A DNA stretch of 64,000 nt, from the NCBI RefSeq assembly GCF_023715845.1, contig NZ_JAMBOR010000018.1, positions 1-64,000 on the forward strand. Reading direction: 5' to 3'. This DNA is from Fictibacillus phosphorivorans (GTDB taxonomy: Bacteria > Bacillota > Bacilli > Bacillales > Fictibacillaceae). A program made the position numbers and the translations under genes. Under the pieces are notes generated by a model, which was not told where the DNA came from, ran no database searches, and was given only the letters and a program-made list of their open reading frames with translations. Below, one piece after another: positions 8,384 to 16,119 of this stretch. Every line of letters begins with the position of its first letter. The stretch's first letter is position 1.

Positions 8384-10186
8384 ATGTGTGGAATCGTAGG
8401 TTATATTGGAAATAATGATGCAAAAGAAATCTTATTGCGTGGTCTTGAGAAATTAGAGTACCGCGGATATGATTCAGCAGGAATCGCTGTACTGAACGAA
8501 GACGGAGTTCATGTATTCAAGGAAAAAGGCCGTATTGCTAACTTGCGTGAGAGCGTTGATCTAGGTGTTGAAGCATCTGTAGGGATCGGGCATACACGCT
8601 GGGCAACTCATGGTGTTCCAAGCAAAGTGAATTCACATCCACACCAAAGTTCAACAGAACGCTTTACACTTGTACACAACGGTGTAATCGAGAACTATGA
8701 ACAGGTGAAGAAACAATACATTCCAGGTGTAGAATTGTTGTCTGAAACAGATACAGAAGTTATTGTTCAGCTAGTTGAACATTTTGTAAAAGAAGGCATG
8801 GAAGTGGAAGAAGCATTCCGCCGTACATTGTCTGAACTAAAAGGTTCTTATGCGATCGGTCTAATTGACAACCAAAACCCTGAAACCATCTATGTTGGTA
8901 AGAACAAGAGCCCATTGTTAGTGGGTAAAGGTGAAGGCTTCAACGTTATTGCAAGTGATGCAATGGCTATGCTTTCTCAAACAGATCAGTATGTTGAATT
9001 AATGGATAAAGAAATCGTAATCGTGACACGTGACAGCTATACAATCAAGACTCTTGATGGTGAAGTGGTTGAACGTGCACCTTACACAGCAGAACTAGAT
9101 GCAAACGATATCGAAAAAGGCACATACCCTCATTTCATGTTAAAAGAAATTGATGAGCAGCCTTTCGTAATGCGTAACATCATTAACCAGTACCAAAACG
9201 AAAATGGTGACCTTAAACTTGATGATGACATCCGTGCTGCAATGAAAGAAGCAGACCGTATTTACATCATCGCTTGCGGAACGAGCTACCATGCAGGGCT
9301 TGTTGGGAAGCAGCTTATTGAAAACATTGCTAACATTCCAGTTGAAACACATATCGCAAGTGAGTTCGTTTACAATATGCCGCTTTTATCTGAAAAGCCG
9401 TTGTTTATCTTCATCTCTCAATCAGGAGAGACTGCAGACAGCCGTGCCGTGTTAGTTGAGATCAAGAAATTAGGTCATAGAGCCTTAACTCTTACAAACG
9501 TACCAGGATCTACACTTTCTCGTGAAGCGAACTACACGCTTAGCTTGTATGCTGGTCCTGAGATCGCAGTTGCTTCTACAAAAGCTTACACAGCACAAAT
9601 CGCTGTACTTGCGATCTTAGCAGTTGACTCTGCTCGTGCGAAAGGCATCGAGTTAGACTTTAACCCGCTTCAAGAGCTTGCGATCGTAGCAAACGCGATG
9701 GAAGTGTTATGTGATCAAAAAGAAGAGATGGAACAAATTGCTCGTGAGTTCTTAGCTGTAACGCGCAACGCATTCTTCATCGGTCGTGCTGCAGACTACT
9801 ATGTATGTTTAGAAGCTGCACTGAAGCTTAAAGAAATCTCTTACATCCAAGCAGAAGGATTTGCTGGTGGAGAACTTAAGCACGGTACGATCGCGTTGAT
9901 CGAAGAAGGTACGCCAGTTATTGCTCTAGCTACACAAGAGCACGTTAACTTAAGCATTCGTGGTAACGTAAAAGAAGTAGCGGCACGCGGTGCGTACACA
10001 TGCGTGATTTCTATGGATGGAATGCAAGAAGAAAGCGACCGCGTCGTTCTTCCGAAAATTCACCCGTACTTGACTCCGCTTGTATCTGTACTTCCGATGC
10101 AGCTGATCTCTTACTACGCAGCGCTTCACCGCGACTGTGACGTAGATAAGCCGCGTAACCTAGCTAAATCAGTAACAGTAGAATAA
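8384..10186 (+). CDS. glmS: glutamine--fructose-6-phosphate aminotransferase GlmS
   Basis: Converts fructose-6-phosphate and glutamine to glucosamine-6-phosphate, the committed step to UDP-GlcNAc. The 600-residue protein starts MCGIVGYIG with the catalytic N-terminal cysteine of the class II glutaminase (about residues 2-220). Two SIS isomerase domains follow, with CGTSYHAG and SQSGETADS. The C-terminus [13 protein letters not shown] is the conserved site recognised by TnsD of Tn7 elements. AAGGAGG lies 12 nt upstream of the start. The glmS stop codon is 20 bp from the left end of the Tn7-like element, which has split the glmS terminator. Confidence 0.98.
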   Translation: MCGIVGYIGNNDAKEILLRGLEKLEYRGYDSAGIAVLNEDGVHVFKEKGRIANLRESVDLGVEASVGIGHTRWATHGVPSKVNSHPHQSSTERFTLVHNGVIENYEQVKKQYIPGVELLSETDTEVIVQLVEHFVKEGMEVEEAFRRTLSELKGSYAIGLIDNQNPETIYVGKNKSPLLVGKGEGFNVIASDAMAMLSQTDQYVELMDKEIVIVTRDSYTIKTLDGEVVERAPYTAELDANDIEKGTYPHFMLKEIDEQPFVMRNIINQYQNENGDLKLDDDIRAAMKEADRIYIIACGTSYHAGLVGKQLIENIANIPVETHIASEFVYNMPLLSEKPLFIFISQSGETADSRAVLVEIKKLGHRALTLTNVPGSTLSREANYTLSLYAGPEIAVASTKAYTAQIAVLAILAVDSARAKGIELDFNPLQELAIVANAMEVLCDQKEEMEQIAREFLAVTRNAFFIGRAADYYVCLEAALKLKEISYIQAEGFAGGELKHGTIALIEEGTPVIALATQEHVNLSIRGNVKEVAARGAYTCVISMDGMQEESDRVVLPKIHPYLTPLVSVLPMQLISYYAALHRDCDVDKPRNLAKSVTVE

Positions 10187-10195
10187 ATTAATTTG

Positions 10196-10206
10196 ATCTG
10201 TCCGCA
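10196..10206 (+). terminator. left half of the glmS terminator, split by the transposon
   Basis: ATCTGTCCGCA is the upstream arm of an 11-bp hairpin. Its complement TGCGGGCAGAT, followed by seven T residues, lies at 34260-34277 on the other side of the transposon. Removing the element and one CCGCA copy restores a perfect terminator with loop CTT. Confidence 0.9.
10202..10206 (+). repeat. 5-bp target site duplication, left copy
   Basis: CCGCA directly before the first base of the transposon. It is matched by CCGCA at 34252-34256 directly after the last base. Five bp is the Tn7-family duplication size. Confidence 0.92.
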
Positions 10207-10280
10207 TGTGAGTTATAATTAATAATGTCACAAAAAATAATTAAAAATGACATTCAATATATTTAATGTCATTTTTATCG
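10207..10280. repeat. transposon left end with TnsB-binding-like repeats
   Basis: The terminal repeat starts at 10207. TGTCA-type sites follow: AATGTCAC at 10224-10231, AAAAATGACATT (inverted) at 10243-10254, and AATGTCATTTTT at 10265-10276. The last two face each other as a 12-bp inverted repeat that could form a hairpin. The same motif recurs at the right end. Assigning these as TnsB sites is inference from Tn7 end architecture. Confidence 0.75.
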
Positions 10281-10392
10281 TTAATGATTTTAAAGTACTG
10301 ATGTTTTGAGATAACTATATCGTGAACAATACAAGTGTGAATCAAAAAACTTGTTGTGAATATAATTTGGTTAAAAATACAACAAAAAGAGG

Positions 10393-10426
10393 AAGCGTTG
10401 GTCCATTAGACCAACGCTTTTCCTTT
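10393..10426. terminator. terminator-like hairpin near the left end
   Basis: Perfect 11-bp stem AAGCGTTGGTC / GACCAACGCTT with loop CATTA followed by TTCCTTTT. It may stop glmS transcripts that run into the element now that the native terminator is split. The rest of 10187-10713 is the transposon end and AT-rich DNA with no gene seen. Confidence 0.7.
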
Positions 10427-10713
10427 TGTAAAAGCAACTTGTTAATAAATTTTCTCTCTGGTTAATCACTCTTTCCAATCATCCACTAAGGTGCACCCTT
10501 GCGAATAGAATTTATTAGGTAAATAATTTAATATTAACAAAAAATGGATATTTTTTATGGATTGCCAATGGATATCCGATCAATGAACACTCCATAAAAC
10601 AGTTTATGTTATTTGTTAAATTTAATATAGGAAAAGTTGTTTTTTTAGAATCCATAAAGGTGAAATTTAGCAGTTTGTCGTATTTATAAGTATTAGGAAG
10701 GAGGTTATTAATT

Positions 10714-11268
10714 TTGAAGTGGGCTTTATTATTATTAAAAATATTACTATTAATCATCATTACAATTGGATGTACCAATAAGGAAGAAACAAAGGTTCTA
10801 CAGAAGGAGAGTAATAAAAAAACAGAGGTATCAGATAGTCCGTTAAAAGAAGAGTCTGAAGCACCAGTTGAATTTAATGAAGAAATACTAACTAACACTA
10901 GTTGGAATATAAGCCCAACATTTGAATCTGGAGGGTTTGAATTTATAGGAAAACCACAAAAAATGGGAGTTATTAATGAACCCTTTAAAAGCGAGAAAAC
11001 TTCAAAATATATGTGGCATTTTTGGGGGGAGAATCTGCCTAGTGGAAAGTTAACAGTTTTAGGATTCAAAGAGGGGAGCAAAACTGCTGAACCCGTACTA
11101 GAACTTGATGGCAAACTTGTATGGGCTTCTAGAGAATTAAGTGGTCCTAACAATGGTGCAAATGCTCATATACCCTCAAATATGTCAATAAAGAATCCAG
11201 GAAAATGGAAACTATTAGTATATATAGGAGAAACGTATATAGACAATATGGTAATTGAAGTAAAGTAA
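10714..11268 (+). CDS. lipoprotein of unknown function, DUF4871-like
   Basis: A 184-residue predicted lipoprotein. A hydrophobic signal (about residues 3-19) ends in lipobox TIGC, so C20 would be lipidated and the protein held outside the membrane. A charged low-complexity linker (about 21-55) precedes a folded domain with TSWNISPTF, YMWHFWG and GKWKLLVYIG. This resembles the DUF4871 family of Bacillus lipoproteins, recalled rather than searched. The start is TTG at 10714 with GGAAGGAGGT 8 nt upstream. It is the first cargo gene at the left end and convergent with the permease-Tat operon, sharing a terminator. It may assist the exported protein of the module, but nothing shows this directly. 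Confidence 0.65.
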   Translation: MKWALLLLKILLLIIITIGCTNKEETKVLQKESNKKTEVSDSPLKEESEAPVEFNEEILTNTSWNISPTFESGGFEFIGKPQKMGVINEPFKSEKTSKYMWHFWGENLPSGKLTVLGFKEGSKTAEPVLELDGKLVWASRELSGPNNGANAHIPSNMSIKNPGKWKLLVYIGETYIDNMVIEVK

Positions 11269-11281
11269 ATATATGGGGAAA

Positions 11282-11309
11282 GGGAAGCTTTTTTAGCTTC
11301 CCTTTTTTT
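11282..11309. terminator. bidirectional terminator between lipoprotein and permease genes
   Basis: Stem GGGAAGCT / AGCTTCCC with a 5-nt T loop, T-run to 11309. The minus-strand permease stop codon lies in the loop, so the hairpin serves both convergent units. Confidence 0.8.
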
Positions 11310-12318
11310 GAAGGTATACAAATTTTTCATTAGAAGGATTTGTTGTAATTTTATTCTTTTCTAAATTTTTTTTATTTATCTTTACATAAGAGTCCTTAAC
11401 TTGTTTATTTAATTCTAATTCTTTTAAGTAATCAACAATGTATTGCATGCTAAGAATTGTTACTGTTAGGAGAGTAATAGGTATAAAGGGCATCCACGCA
11501 TAAGTGGTCCATAAGAAACGAGACCACAAACCAATTAAACCAGACCATTCATTTGTTAATGAAGTAAAAATTTCGTTTTCAAAAAGATCCTTTGTTAAAA
11601 CACTTCCACCTAATAACATTCCCATTACACCAAGATGGACTAATAATAATAAAACATGAATTACTTCCTGAAGAAAAATAAATCTTAATTTAGGTAGTAT
11701 AAATTTGGGAGCATGTTTAAATAAAATATACGTTTTTTTTCCACCTAAAACTTTGACTCCTTCAATGAACTCAAGATTTTTTATATTAGCAAATTCGTTT
11801 GCTAAGAGATAAAACAATGGTAGAATCCCAATCAAAACCATTACAGTAATTTGTATTAATACTCTTTCTGAGAATGTAAGCGTGAATTGTCCATCTATCA
11901 AGGCATCTTGTATTAAAATCCAATATAAAATTAAATATACAGCAAGTGTAGTAGGGAAATAGTGCCAGGAGTCAACTAACCCTTTAATATACTTAAGTCC
12001 TCGACTTAAGTAAGTACCAAACACAGCTCCTAAAAAAAGACAGATCACTACTCTCAAAGATGTAATTAATAATGCGATTCCCAAAGTGTACTTCGCGCCA
12101 GTTAGTATAATATAAAAAATATCCTTTGATTTATTATCCGTACCGAGTGGAAAGTGTTCTAATGGAGAATAGGGTGGACTCAAAGCATTGCCATTCTCGA
12201 ATTGTAACTTTACCTCGGGAATAACATCTCCTGTTTTAAAATAATAAAAAATACTAATTAACAACAAAGTACCAACATATCCAATGGATAAAAAATATAA
12301 AATTTTTCTAAACACCAT
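11293..12318 (-). CDS. orphan DppC/OppC-like ABC permease
   Basis: A 341-residue integral membrane protein of the binding-protein-dependent transport permease family. The N-terminal FPLGTDNKSKDIFY matches the DppC HPLGTDxxGRD motif. About six transmembrane helices follow, with an EAA-type loop (FIEGVKVLGGKKTYILFKHA). There is a basic C-terminal tail of about 50 residues ending in a FVYLQKKG segment. No ATPase or binding protein lies nearby, so it cannot be a complete importer by itself. Its closest relative in the window is the chromosomal permease at 39120-40115, sharing GAKYTLGIA, NEWSGL and the same kind of tail. It overlaps the next permease gene by one base and is in an operon with tatC and tatA. 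Confidence 0.7.
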   Translation of the reverse strand: MVFRKILYFLSIGYVGTLLLISIFYYFKTGDVIPEVKLQFENGNALSPPYSPLEHFPLGTDNKSKDIFYIILTGAKYTLGIALLITSLRVVICLFLGAVFGTYLSRGLKYIKGLVDSWHYFPTTLAVYLILYWILIQDALIDGQFTLTFSERVLIQITVMVLIGILPLFYLLANEFANIKNLEFIEGVKVLGGKKTYILFKHAPKFILPKLRFIFLQEVIHVLLLLVHLGVMGMLLGGSVLTKDLFENEIFTSLTNEWSGLIGLWSRFLWTTYAWMPFIPITLLTVTILSMQYIVDYLKELELNKQVKDSYVKINKKNLEKNKITTNPSNEKFVYLQKKGS

Positions 12319-13160
12319 TAGTTATTCATCCTTAATTTTGTCTTTTTCATAAAAGCTTCAACAGCTACAAAAAATATATTCCAGGGTATTAAAAATAGGA
12401 TCAAAGAAAACGCAATTACTTCTGCAGTTTGGTGATTTAATATAAACCATATGATTCCTTGTATATTAAAAATCAACTCTAAGATAACTAAATTTGAGAA
12501 AGTGTACCAAAACCCAGGTTTTAAATAGTTATATAGTTTTAACTTAATGTTAGGAAATAAATGATTTTTAATTAGTTGAGTTTTTGAAATACCCTTACTT
12601 TTAGCAAATTCAATATAGTTTTTTGGCATTTCTTCGCTTAAAAGTAAGATAGTAATCCTAAAAAAATATATTAAAGGTATAAACATTAGGGAAATTATCG
12701 GTATAAAATAGGAATTTTCGAACCCACCAGCAATTTGAAATAATAAAATTCCAGTCTTTTTATAAATTAAGAGGAAAATCCATTGTAAAAAGAAAAAGAT
12801 CGTAATATCAGGAATAGAACCTAAAACATTAATTATTTTTCTTATAGAGTTGTTTATATTGAATGTTAGTATTATTCCAAAAGTAATACCTAATAATAGT
12901 GCAGCTATATACGCAGAGGTAAGTATAACGATGGAATATTTAAGATAAGGTAAAATATTTTCTAATAAGTTTCTTTCAGTCATACCAGAAAGATAAGTGA
13001 CTTCAAAAGGAGAAAGCAATGATTTTAATAATGTACTTAGATTTTGAAAAAATAAACTAAAGTTTAATAGGCCTATATCATTTCTGAAAAGTGTTGGCAA
13101 ACTGGCTATTATACAAATACCTAGTATTGTAAATAATAAATTTAATATATATCTAACCAT
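12318..13160 (-). CDS. orphan DppB/OppB-like ABC permease
   Basis: A 280-residue membrane protein with about six helices. It has the permease EAA loop in modified form (NYIEFAKSKGISKTQLIKNHLFPN), preceded by GSIPDITIFF. It pairs with the downstream DppC-like gene as in peptide/nickel transporters, but there is no ATPase, and the canonical periplasmic-type region is short. It is clearly homologous to the chromosomal gene at 38269-39123 (shared KKT-ILLFQI, AKxKGI, SNLxxxExxFNIxG). It sits 10 nt downstream of tatC. Role in the module unknown; it may translocate or sense a processed product. Confidence 0.7.
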   Translation of the reverse strand: MVRYILNLLFTILGICIIASLPTLFRNDIGLLNFSLFFQNLSTLLKSLLSPFEVTYLSGMTERNLLENILPYLKYSIVILTSAYIAALLLGITFGIILTFNINNSIRKIINVLGSIPDITIFFFLQWIFLLIYKKTGILLFQIAGGFENSYFIPIISLMFIPLIYFFRITILLLSEEMPKNYIEFAKSKGISKTQLIKNHLFPNIKLKLYNYLKPGFWYTFSNLVILELIFNIQGIIWFILNHQTAEVIAFSLILFLIPWNIFFVAVEAFMKKTKLRMNN

Positions 13161-13170
13161 TTCTTTTCTC

Positions 13171-13944
13171 CTAAAGCTGCTGAGTTATAGATTTTATATG
13201 TCCGCGTTTTCTTTGCACATGCTTTCTAAAAATATATTTCGACATAATTACACTTATTTCATATAAAATAATCATCAATAATGCAACTGTTATATCCATC
13301 GTTAGATCAGGGGGAGTAATTAGTGCAGCAAGAACAATTAAAGCCATATATGCATGTTTTCTAATCTTCACTAAGAATTGTGGGTTTAAAAGCCCAATAC
13401 GTGTAAAAAAAGCTAACAATGCAGGTAATTGAAAAACAAGTGATATAGGGATCAATATATTAAACAAGAACGAAAAATATTGAGTTACACCATATGTTTC
13501 AACAAAACCTAAGTCTTTGTTTAAATATGAAATGAAAGAAAATATAAATGGAACTATTAAAAAGTAAGTGAAAACCAATCCTATTAAAAATAATAAGAAA
13601 GATAATGGTATGTAAAATAAAACTTCTTTTCTTTCATATTTGTGAAGACCGGGTCTAATATAAAACCAAATTTGTAATAATGTCCAAGGAATACTGAATA
13701 TGAGAGCATTTACTAGAGCGAATTTCATATATATTTTGAAAGCATCAGCAGGGTGAAATACATTCCATGTAACGTTTTCTAATCCTGGGCTAGTTTTAAT
13801 AAACATAAAAGCTGGCTTTGCAAAAAAGAAACCCACAATAAAAGTTAAAAGAAAAACAATAACGATATAAAAACCTTTTTTTCTTAGTTCATTTAAATGA
13901 TCCAACCATGTAAATTCTTGTAGGTCATCTTTTTTTTCATTCAT
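13171..13944 (-). CDS. tatC: twin-arginine translocase subunit TatC
   Basis: A 257-residue polytopic protein that recognises twin-arginine signal peptides in the Tat translocase. Family marks are visible: WLDHLNELRKK at the N-terminus, WFYIRPGLHKYERKE after helix 2, a long hydrophobic core with six predicted helices, and ALITPPDLTMD before the last helices. It follows tatA by 9 nt and is read with the two permeases. Having its own TatAC pair inside a transposon next to a twin-arginine substrate gene suggests a dedicated translocase, as with TatAdCd-PhoD in Bacillus subtilis. The pairing with that substrate is inference. Confidence 0.95.
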   Translation of the reverse strand: MNEKKDDLQEFTWLDHLNELRKKGFYIVIVFLLTFIVGFFFAKPAFMFIKTSPGLENVTWNVFHPADAFKIYMKFALVNALIFSIPWTLLQIWFYIRPGLHKYERKEVLFYIPLSFLLFLIGLVFTYFLIVPFIFSFISYLNKDLGFVETYGVTQYFSFLFNILIPISLVFQLPALLAFFTRIGLLNPQFLVKIRKHAYMALIVLAALITPPDLTMDITVALLMIILYEISVIMSKYIFRKHVQRKRGHIKSITQQL

Positions 13945-13953
13945 CTTATTGTA

Positions 13954-14157
13954 TTACCCCTCTAGTTTGTTTTCTTCCTTATTCTCTTTTTCAGTTTCCA
14001 CAACAATTTGTTCCTTAGTTTCAATTAATCCACCTTTAAAAGATTTTATAGTTTGCCCTACTGTTTTACCCATTTCTGGTAACTTTTTCGGACCGTAAAT
14101 GAGAAATGCTACCATTACTATTAATATAATTCCAACGGGACCTAAACTATTTAACAT
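13954..14157 (-). CDS. tatA: twin-arginine translocase subunit TatA
   Basis: A 67-residue TatA: one N-terminal transmembrane helix (about residues 5-22) ends at the canonical hinge YGPKKLPEMGK. An amphipathic helix (TVGQTIKSFKGGL) and an acidic tail follow. The start at 14157 is supported by GGAGG 7 nt upstream and by the conserved N-terminus; a longer frame from 14181 would pass through that ribosome site. It is the first gene of the minus-strand operon tatA-tatC-permease-permease and diverges from the mauE-like gene across a 111-bp promoter region. Confidence 0.93.
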   Translation of the reverse strand: MLNSLGPVGIILIVMVAFLIYGPKKLPEMGKTVGQTIKSFKGGLIETKEQIVVETEKENKEENKLEG

Positions 14158-14268
14158 GTAAATTCCTCCAAATTTCTCCAAAATTTTTGTTGTGAATATT
14201 CTGATAATAGTATATATTAGAAAAGTAGTTTTTGCAAATTATTCTTTAAATGTAAGGAGGTGGAAATA

Positions 14269-14805
14269 TTGTCATTATTTTATTCTTCGCTAGTTATATT
14301 AGCAGCTATTTTTATAGGGTCTAGCGTCTCTAAGGTATTGAATTTACGGGACTTTATCTCCGGAATTAAAGAGTATGAAATATTACCTACTACTATTGTA
14401 CCGGTTTTCGCTATTTGTACTATTCTAATTGAACTATTTGTTTCTTACGCTTATTTGTTCCAGAAATTCATTATTTTAGCATCACTCTTTGCTGTAATAT
14501 TACTGTCGATTTATGGTGTAGCTATTACGATCTCAATAGTTAGAAAAAAAGATATGAACTGTCATTGTTTTGAATCTTTCGGAGCTTCTAAATTAACTGC
14601 AGCGACTTTAATAAGAGTTGTTTTATTAATTTCCTTACATGCCTATGTATATGTAAATAGTGAGCTTTCAGAAACAGTGTTTAAAAGTTCTGTGGAGGAT
14701 ATAGTTTTATACGGATTATTAACGATAACATTGCTGTTGGCTAACGAGTTAGTACAAAAAGGGTTAGAAACTTATAAACAAGTTGTGAAAGAATACGGAA
14801 ATTAG
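14269..14805 (+). CDS. MauE/DoxX-like membrane protein
   Basis: A 178-residue, four-helix membrane protein. The motif NCHCF in the cytoplasmic-side loop after helix 3 resembles the cysteine pair plus Phe of the MauE family, which works with MauD in maturing methylamine dehydrogenase light chain. The start is TTG at 14269, since AAGGAGGT ends 7 nt upstream and overlaps an alternative GTG. It leads a plus-strand operon (mauE-mauD-mauF-mauA-like) divergent from tatA. Probable role: electron or disulfide relay across the membrane for the cysteine-rich product. This is inferred from family and context. Confidence 0.75.
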   Translation: MSLFYSSLVILAAIFIGSSVSKVLNLRDFISGIKEYEILPTTIVPVFAICTILIELFVSYAYLFQKFIILASLFAVILLSIYGVAITISIVRKKDMNCHCFESFGASKLTAATLIRVVLLISLHAYVYVNSELSETVFKSSVEDIVLYGLLTITLLLANELVQKGLETYKQVVKEYGN

Positions 14806-14819
14806 AGGGGGAGTTATTT

Positions 14820-15389
14820 ATGGGGACGTTATTTATTAGCTCATACATAGTTTTATGGGTTGTAGTTATTAGTCTATCTTTTCTGATGTTACTCGTTTAT
14901 AGGCAATTCGGTCTAGTTTATCTAAAGACTGCAGAAGGGGTCTCTCGTGGAGGATTGAAAATCGGTAATACAGTACCAGATTTGAGTTTTAACACTACAT
15001 TTGACAATGAAATAAAGTTATCACAATACAAGGACCCAGTGGTTTTACTTTTTACATCACCTTCTTGTGGACCATGTAAAAAATTGCTTTCGAATCTAAA
15101 TGATTTAATTATAGAATTTCCTAAACTCAATATTGTTGTATTTAGTATTGATTCAAAGAAGGAAGATACTTTGCCAACCTTAAGATGTCCAGTAATTGCC
15201 TTAGAAGATAGAAAATTATTTGAAGAGGTATTTAAAGGAGAAGTTACTCCATTTGGTTTCTTACTTGATGAAAATAGAAAAGTAGTTTCTAAAGGTGTTA
15301 TCAATGATAACAATTCAATTAAATTCCTTTTTGATACTTCAAGGAAAAAAGATTTAAAAGAAGTAATGGAGCAACAAACGGCAGTATAA
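14820..15389 (+). CDS. MauD-like membrane-anchored thioredoxin
   Basis: A 189-residue protein with one N-terminal transmembrane helix (about residues 8-26) and the RQFGLVYLKTAEGVSRGGL linker typical of MauD. A thioredoxin-fold domain follows with active site C83-G-P-C86 (SPSCGPCKKLL) and a cis-Pro region (VTPFGFLLD). MauD is thought to form or isomerise disulfides in the methylamine dehydrogenase light chain. The gene follows the MauE-like gene by 14 nt with GGGGGAG as ribosome site. Its likely client is the 16-cysteine protein at 16120-16557. Confidence 0.82.
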   Translation: MGTLFISSYIVLWVVVISLSFLMLLVYRQFGLVYLKTAEGVSRGGLKIGNTVPDLSFNTTFDNEIKLSQYKDPVVLLFTSPSCGPCKKLLSNLNDLIIEFPKLNIVVFSIDSKKEDTLPTLRCPVIALEDRKLFEEVFKGEVTPFGFLLDENRKVVSKGVINDNNSIKFLFDTSRKKDLKEVMEQQTAV

Positions 15390-15419
15390 TAATAAGTTTT
15401 TATCTAAGGAGGTGAGAAG

Positions 15420-15491
15420 ATGTTTATTGAGGTAACTGTTGGAGCATCCATTGCACTCATTTCAGGTATATTAATGACCCATTCTGCCTGA
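15420..15491 (+). CDS. 23-codon hydrophobic ORF, in frame with the MauF-like gene
   Basis: ATG at 15420 has an ideal AAGGAGGTGAGA upstream and encodes a single hydrophobic segment (GASIALISGILMTHSA) ended by TGA at 15489-15491. The frame is the same as the next gene: after TGA come GGA ATT AAT ATG, the start of 15501-16088. The peptide looks like the first transmembrane helix of a CcdA/MauF-type protein, and the TGA falls where such helices carry a conserved cysteine. It is therefore either the broken or recoded N-terminus of the MauF-like protein or a separate tiny membrane peptide. Confidence 0.5.
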   Translation: MFIEVTVGASIALISGILMTHSA

Positions 15492-15500
15492 GGAATTAAT

Positions 15501-16088
15501 ATGATCTATGTGATCAGACCTTCCGGTGGAAGGTTATCAAATTGGTTAAGTTGGTTTTATCAGGCAATACTATATACCGTAGCAGCTGCTTTATCTAGCG
15601 GATTTACTGGATTAATAGTAGCTTTTATTGGAGAAACCCTAAATCTCAAAGTTATTGAGTGGAGTCTTCTCATCGTAGGTATTATATCTATATTATACGG
15701 ACTTAGAGAAGTAGGGTATATTAAATTACCAATGCCACAAAGAAAATGGCAAGTTCCTGTTTCTTGGATCATTAATCGCAAATATGTAGGTGCATTTTTG
15801 TATGGGTTAACTATTGGGGCAGGATATCTAACCTATATTACCTACTCAGGTTTTTATGTCTGGCTTCTATTAGCCCTGTACTTAGGAAATCCTTTATATG
15901 GATTTATTCTAGGAATTATTTATGGTTTAGGCAGAAGTTTACCACTTATATTTGGTGGTCTCTCCTTACATTTCAAAGAAAGTAACGTAGCAACATTTAG
16001 CCAATTAGTATTCTTACGAGCAAATATATGGAAGAAGGTCAGTAGTGTTCTTCTTATTTGTGGTGGCTTTATTTTGCTTTTATTATAG
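15501..16088 (+). CDS. MauF/CcdA-like membrane protein (main part)
   Basis: A 195-residue protein with five predicted helices. FILGIIYGLGRSLPLIFGG matches the GYxLGxxLPL region of CcdA/DsbD-type electron carriers, and a family role in the Mau cluster (MauF) fits its position between the MauD-like and MauA-like genes. The cysteine expected in the pseudo-symmetric helix is absent (GAGYLTYITYSG). The ATG at 15501 has only a weak AGGA site, whereas the excellent ribosome site belongs to the in-frame 23-codon ORF upstream, so the natural protein may begin at 15420 with the TGA read through or mutated. Read that way it would be about 222 residues. Confidence 0.65.
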   Translation: MIYVIRPSGGRLSNWLSWFYQAILYTVAAALSSGFTGLIVAFIGETLNLKVIEWSLLIVGIISILYGLREVGYIKLPMPQRKWQVPVSWIINRKYVGAFLYGLTIGAGYLTYITYSGFYVWLLLALYLGNPLYGFILGIIYGLGRSLPLIFGGLSLHFKESNVATFSQLVFLRANIWKKVSSVLLICGGFILLLL

Positions 16089-16119
16089 TTACTTTTCTTA
16101 AGTGAAAGGAGGTGAAACT

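Noticed and set aside
10515-11153. 212-codon minus-strand ORF opposite the lipoprotein
   Set aside because: Shadow of the plus-strand lipoprotein, which has a lipobox and a good ribosome site.
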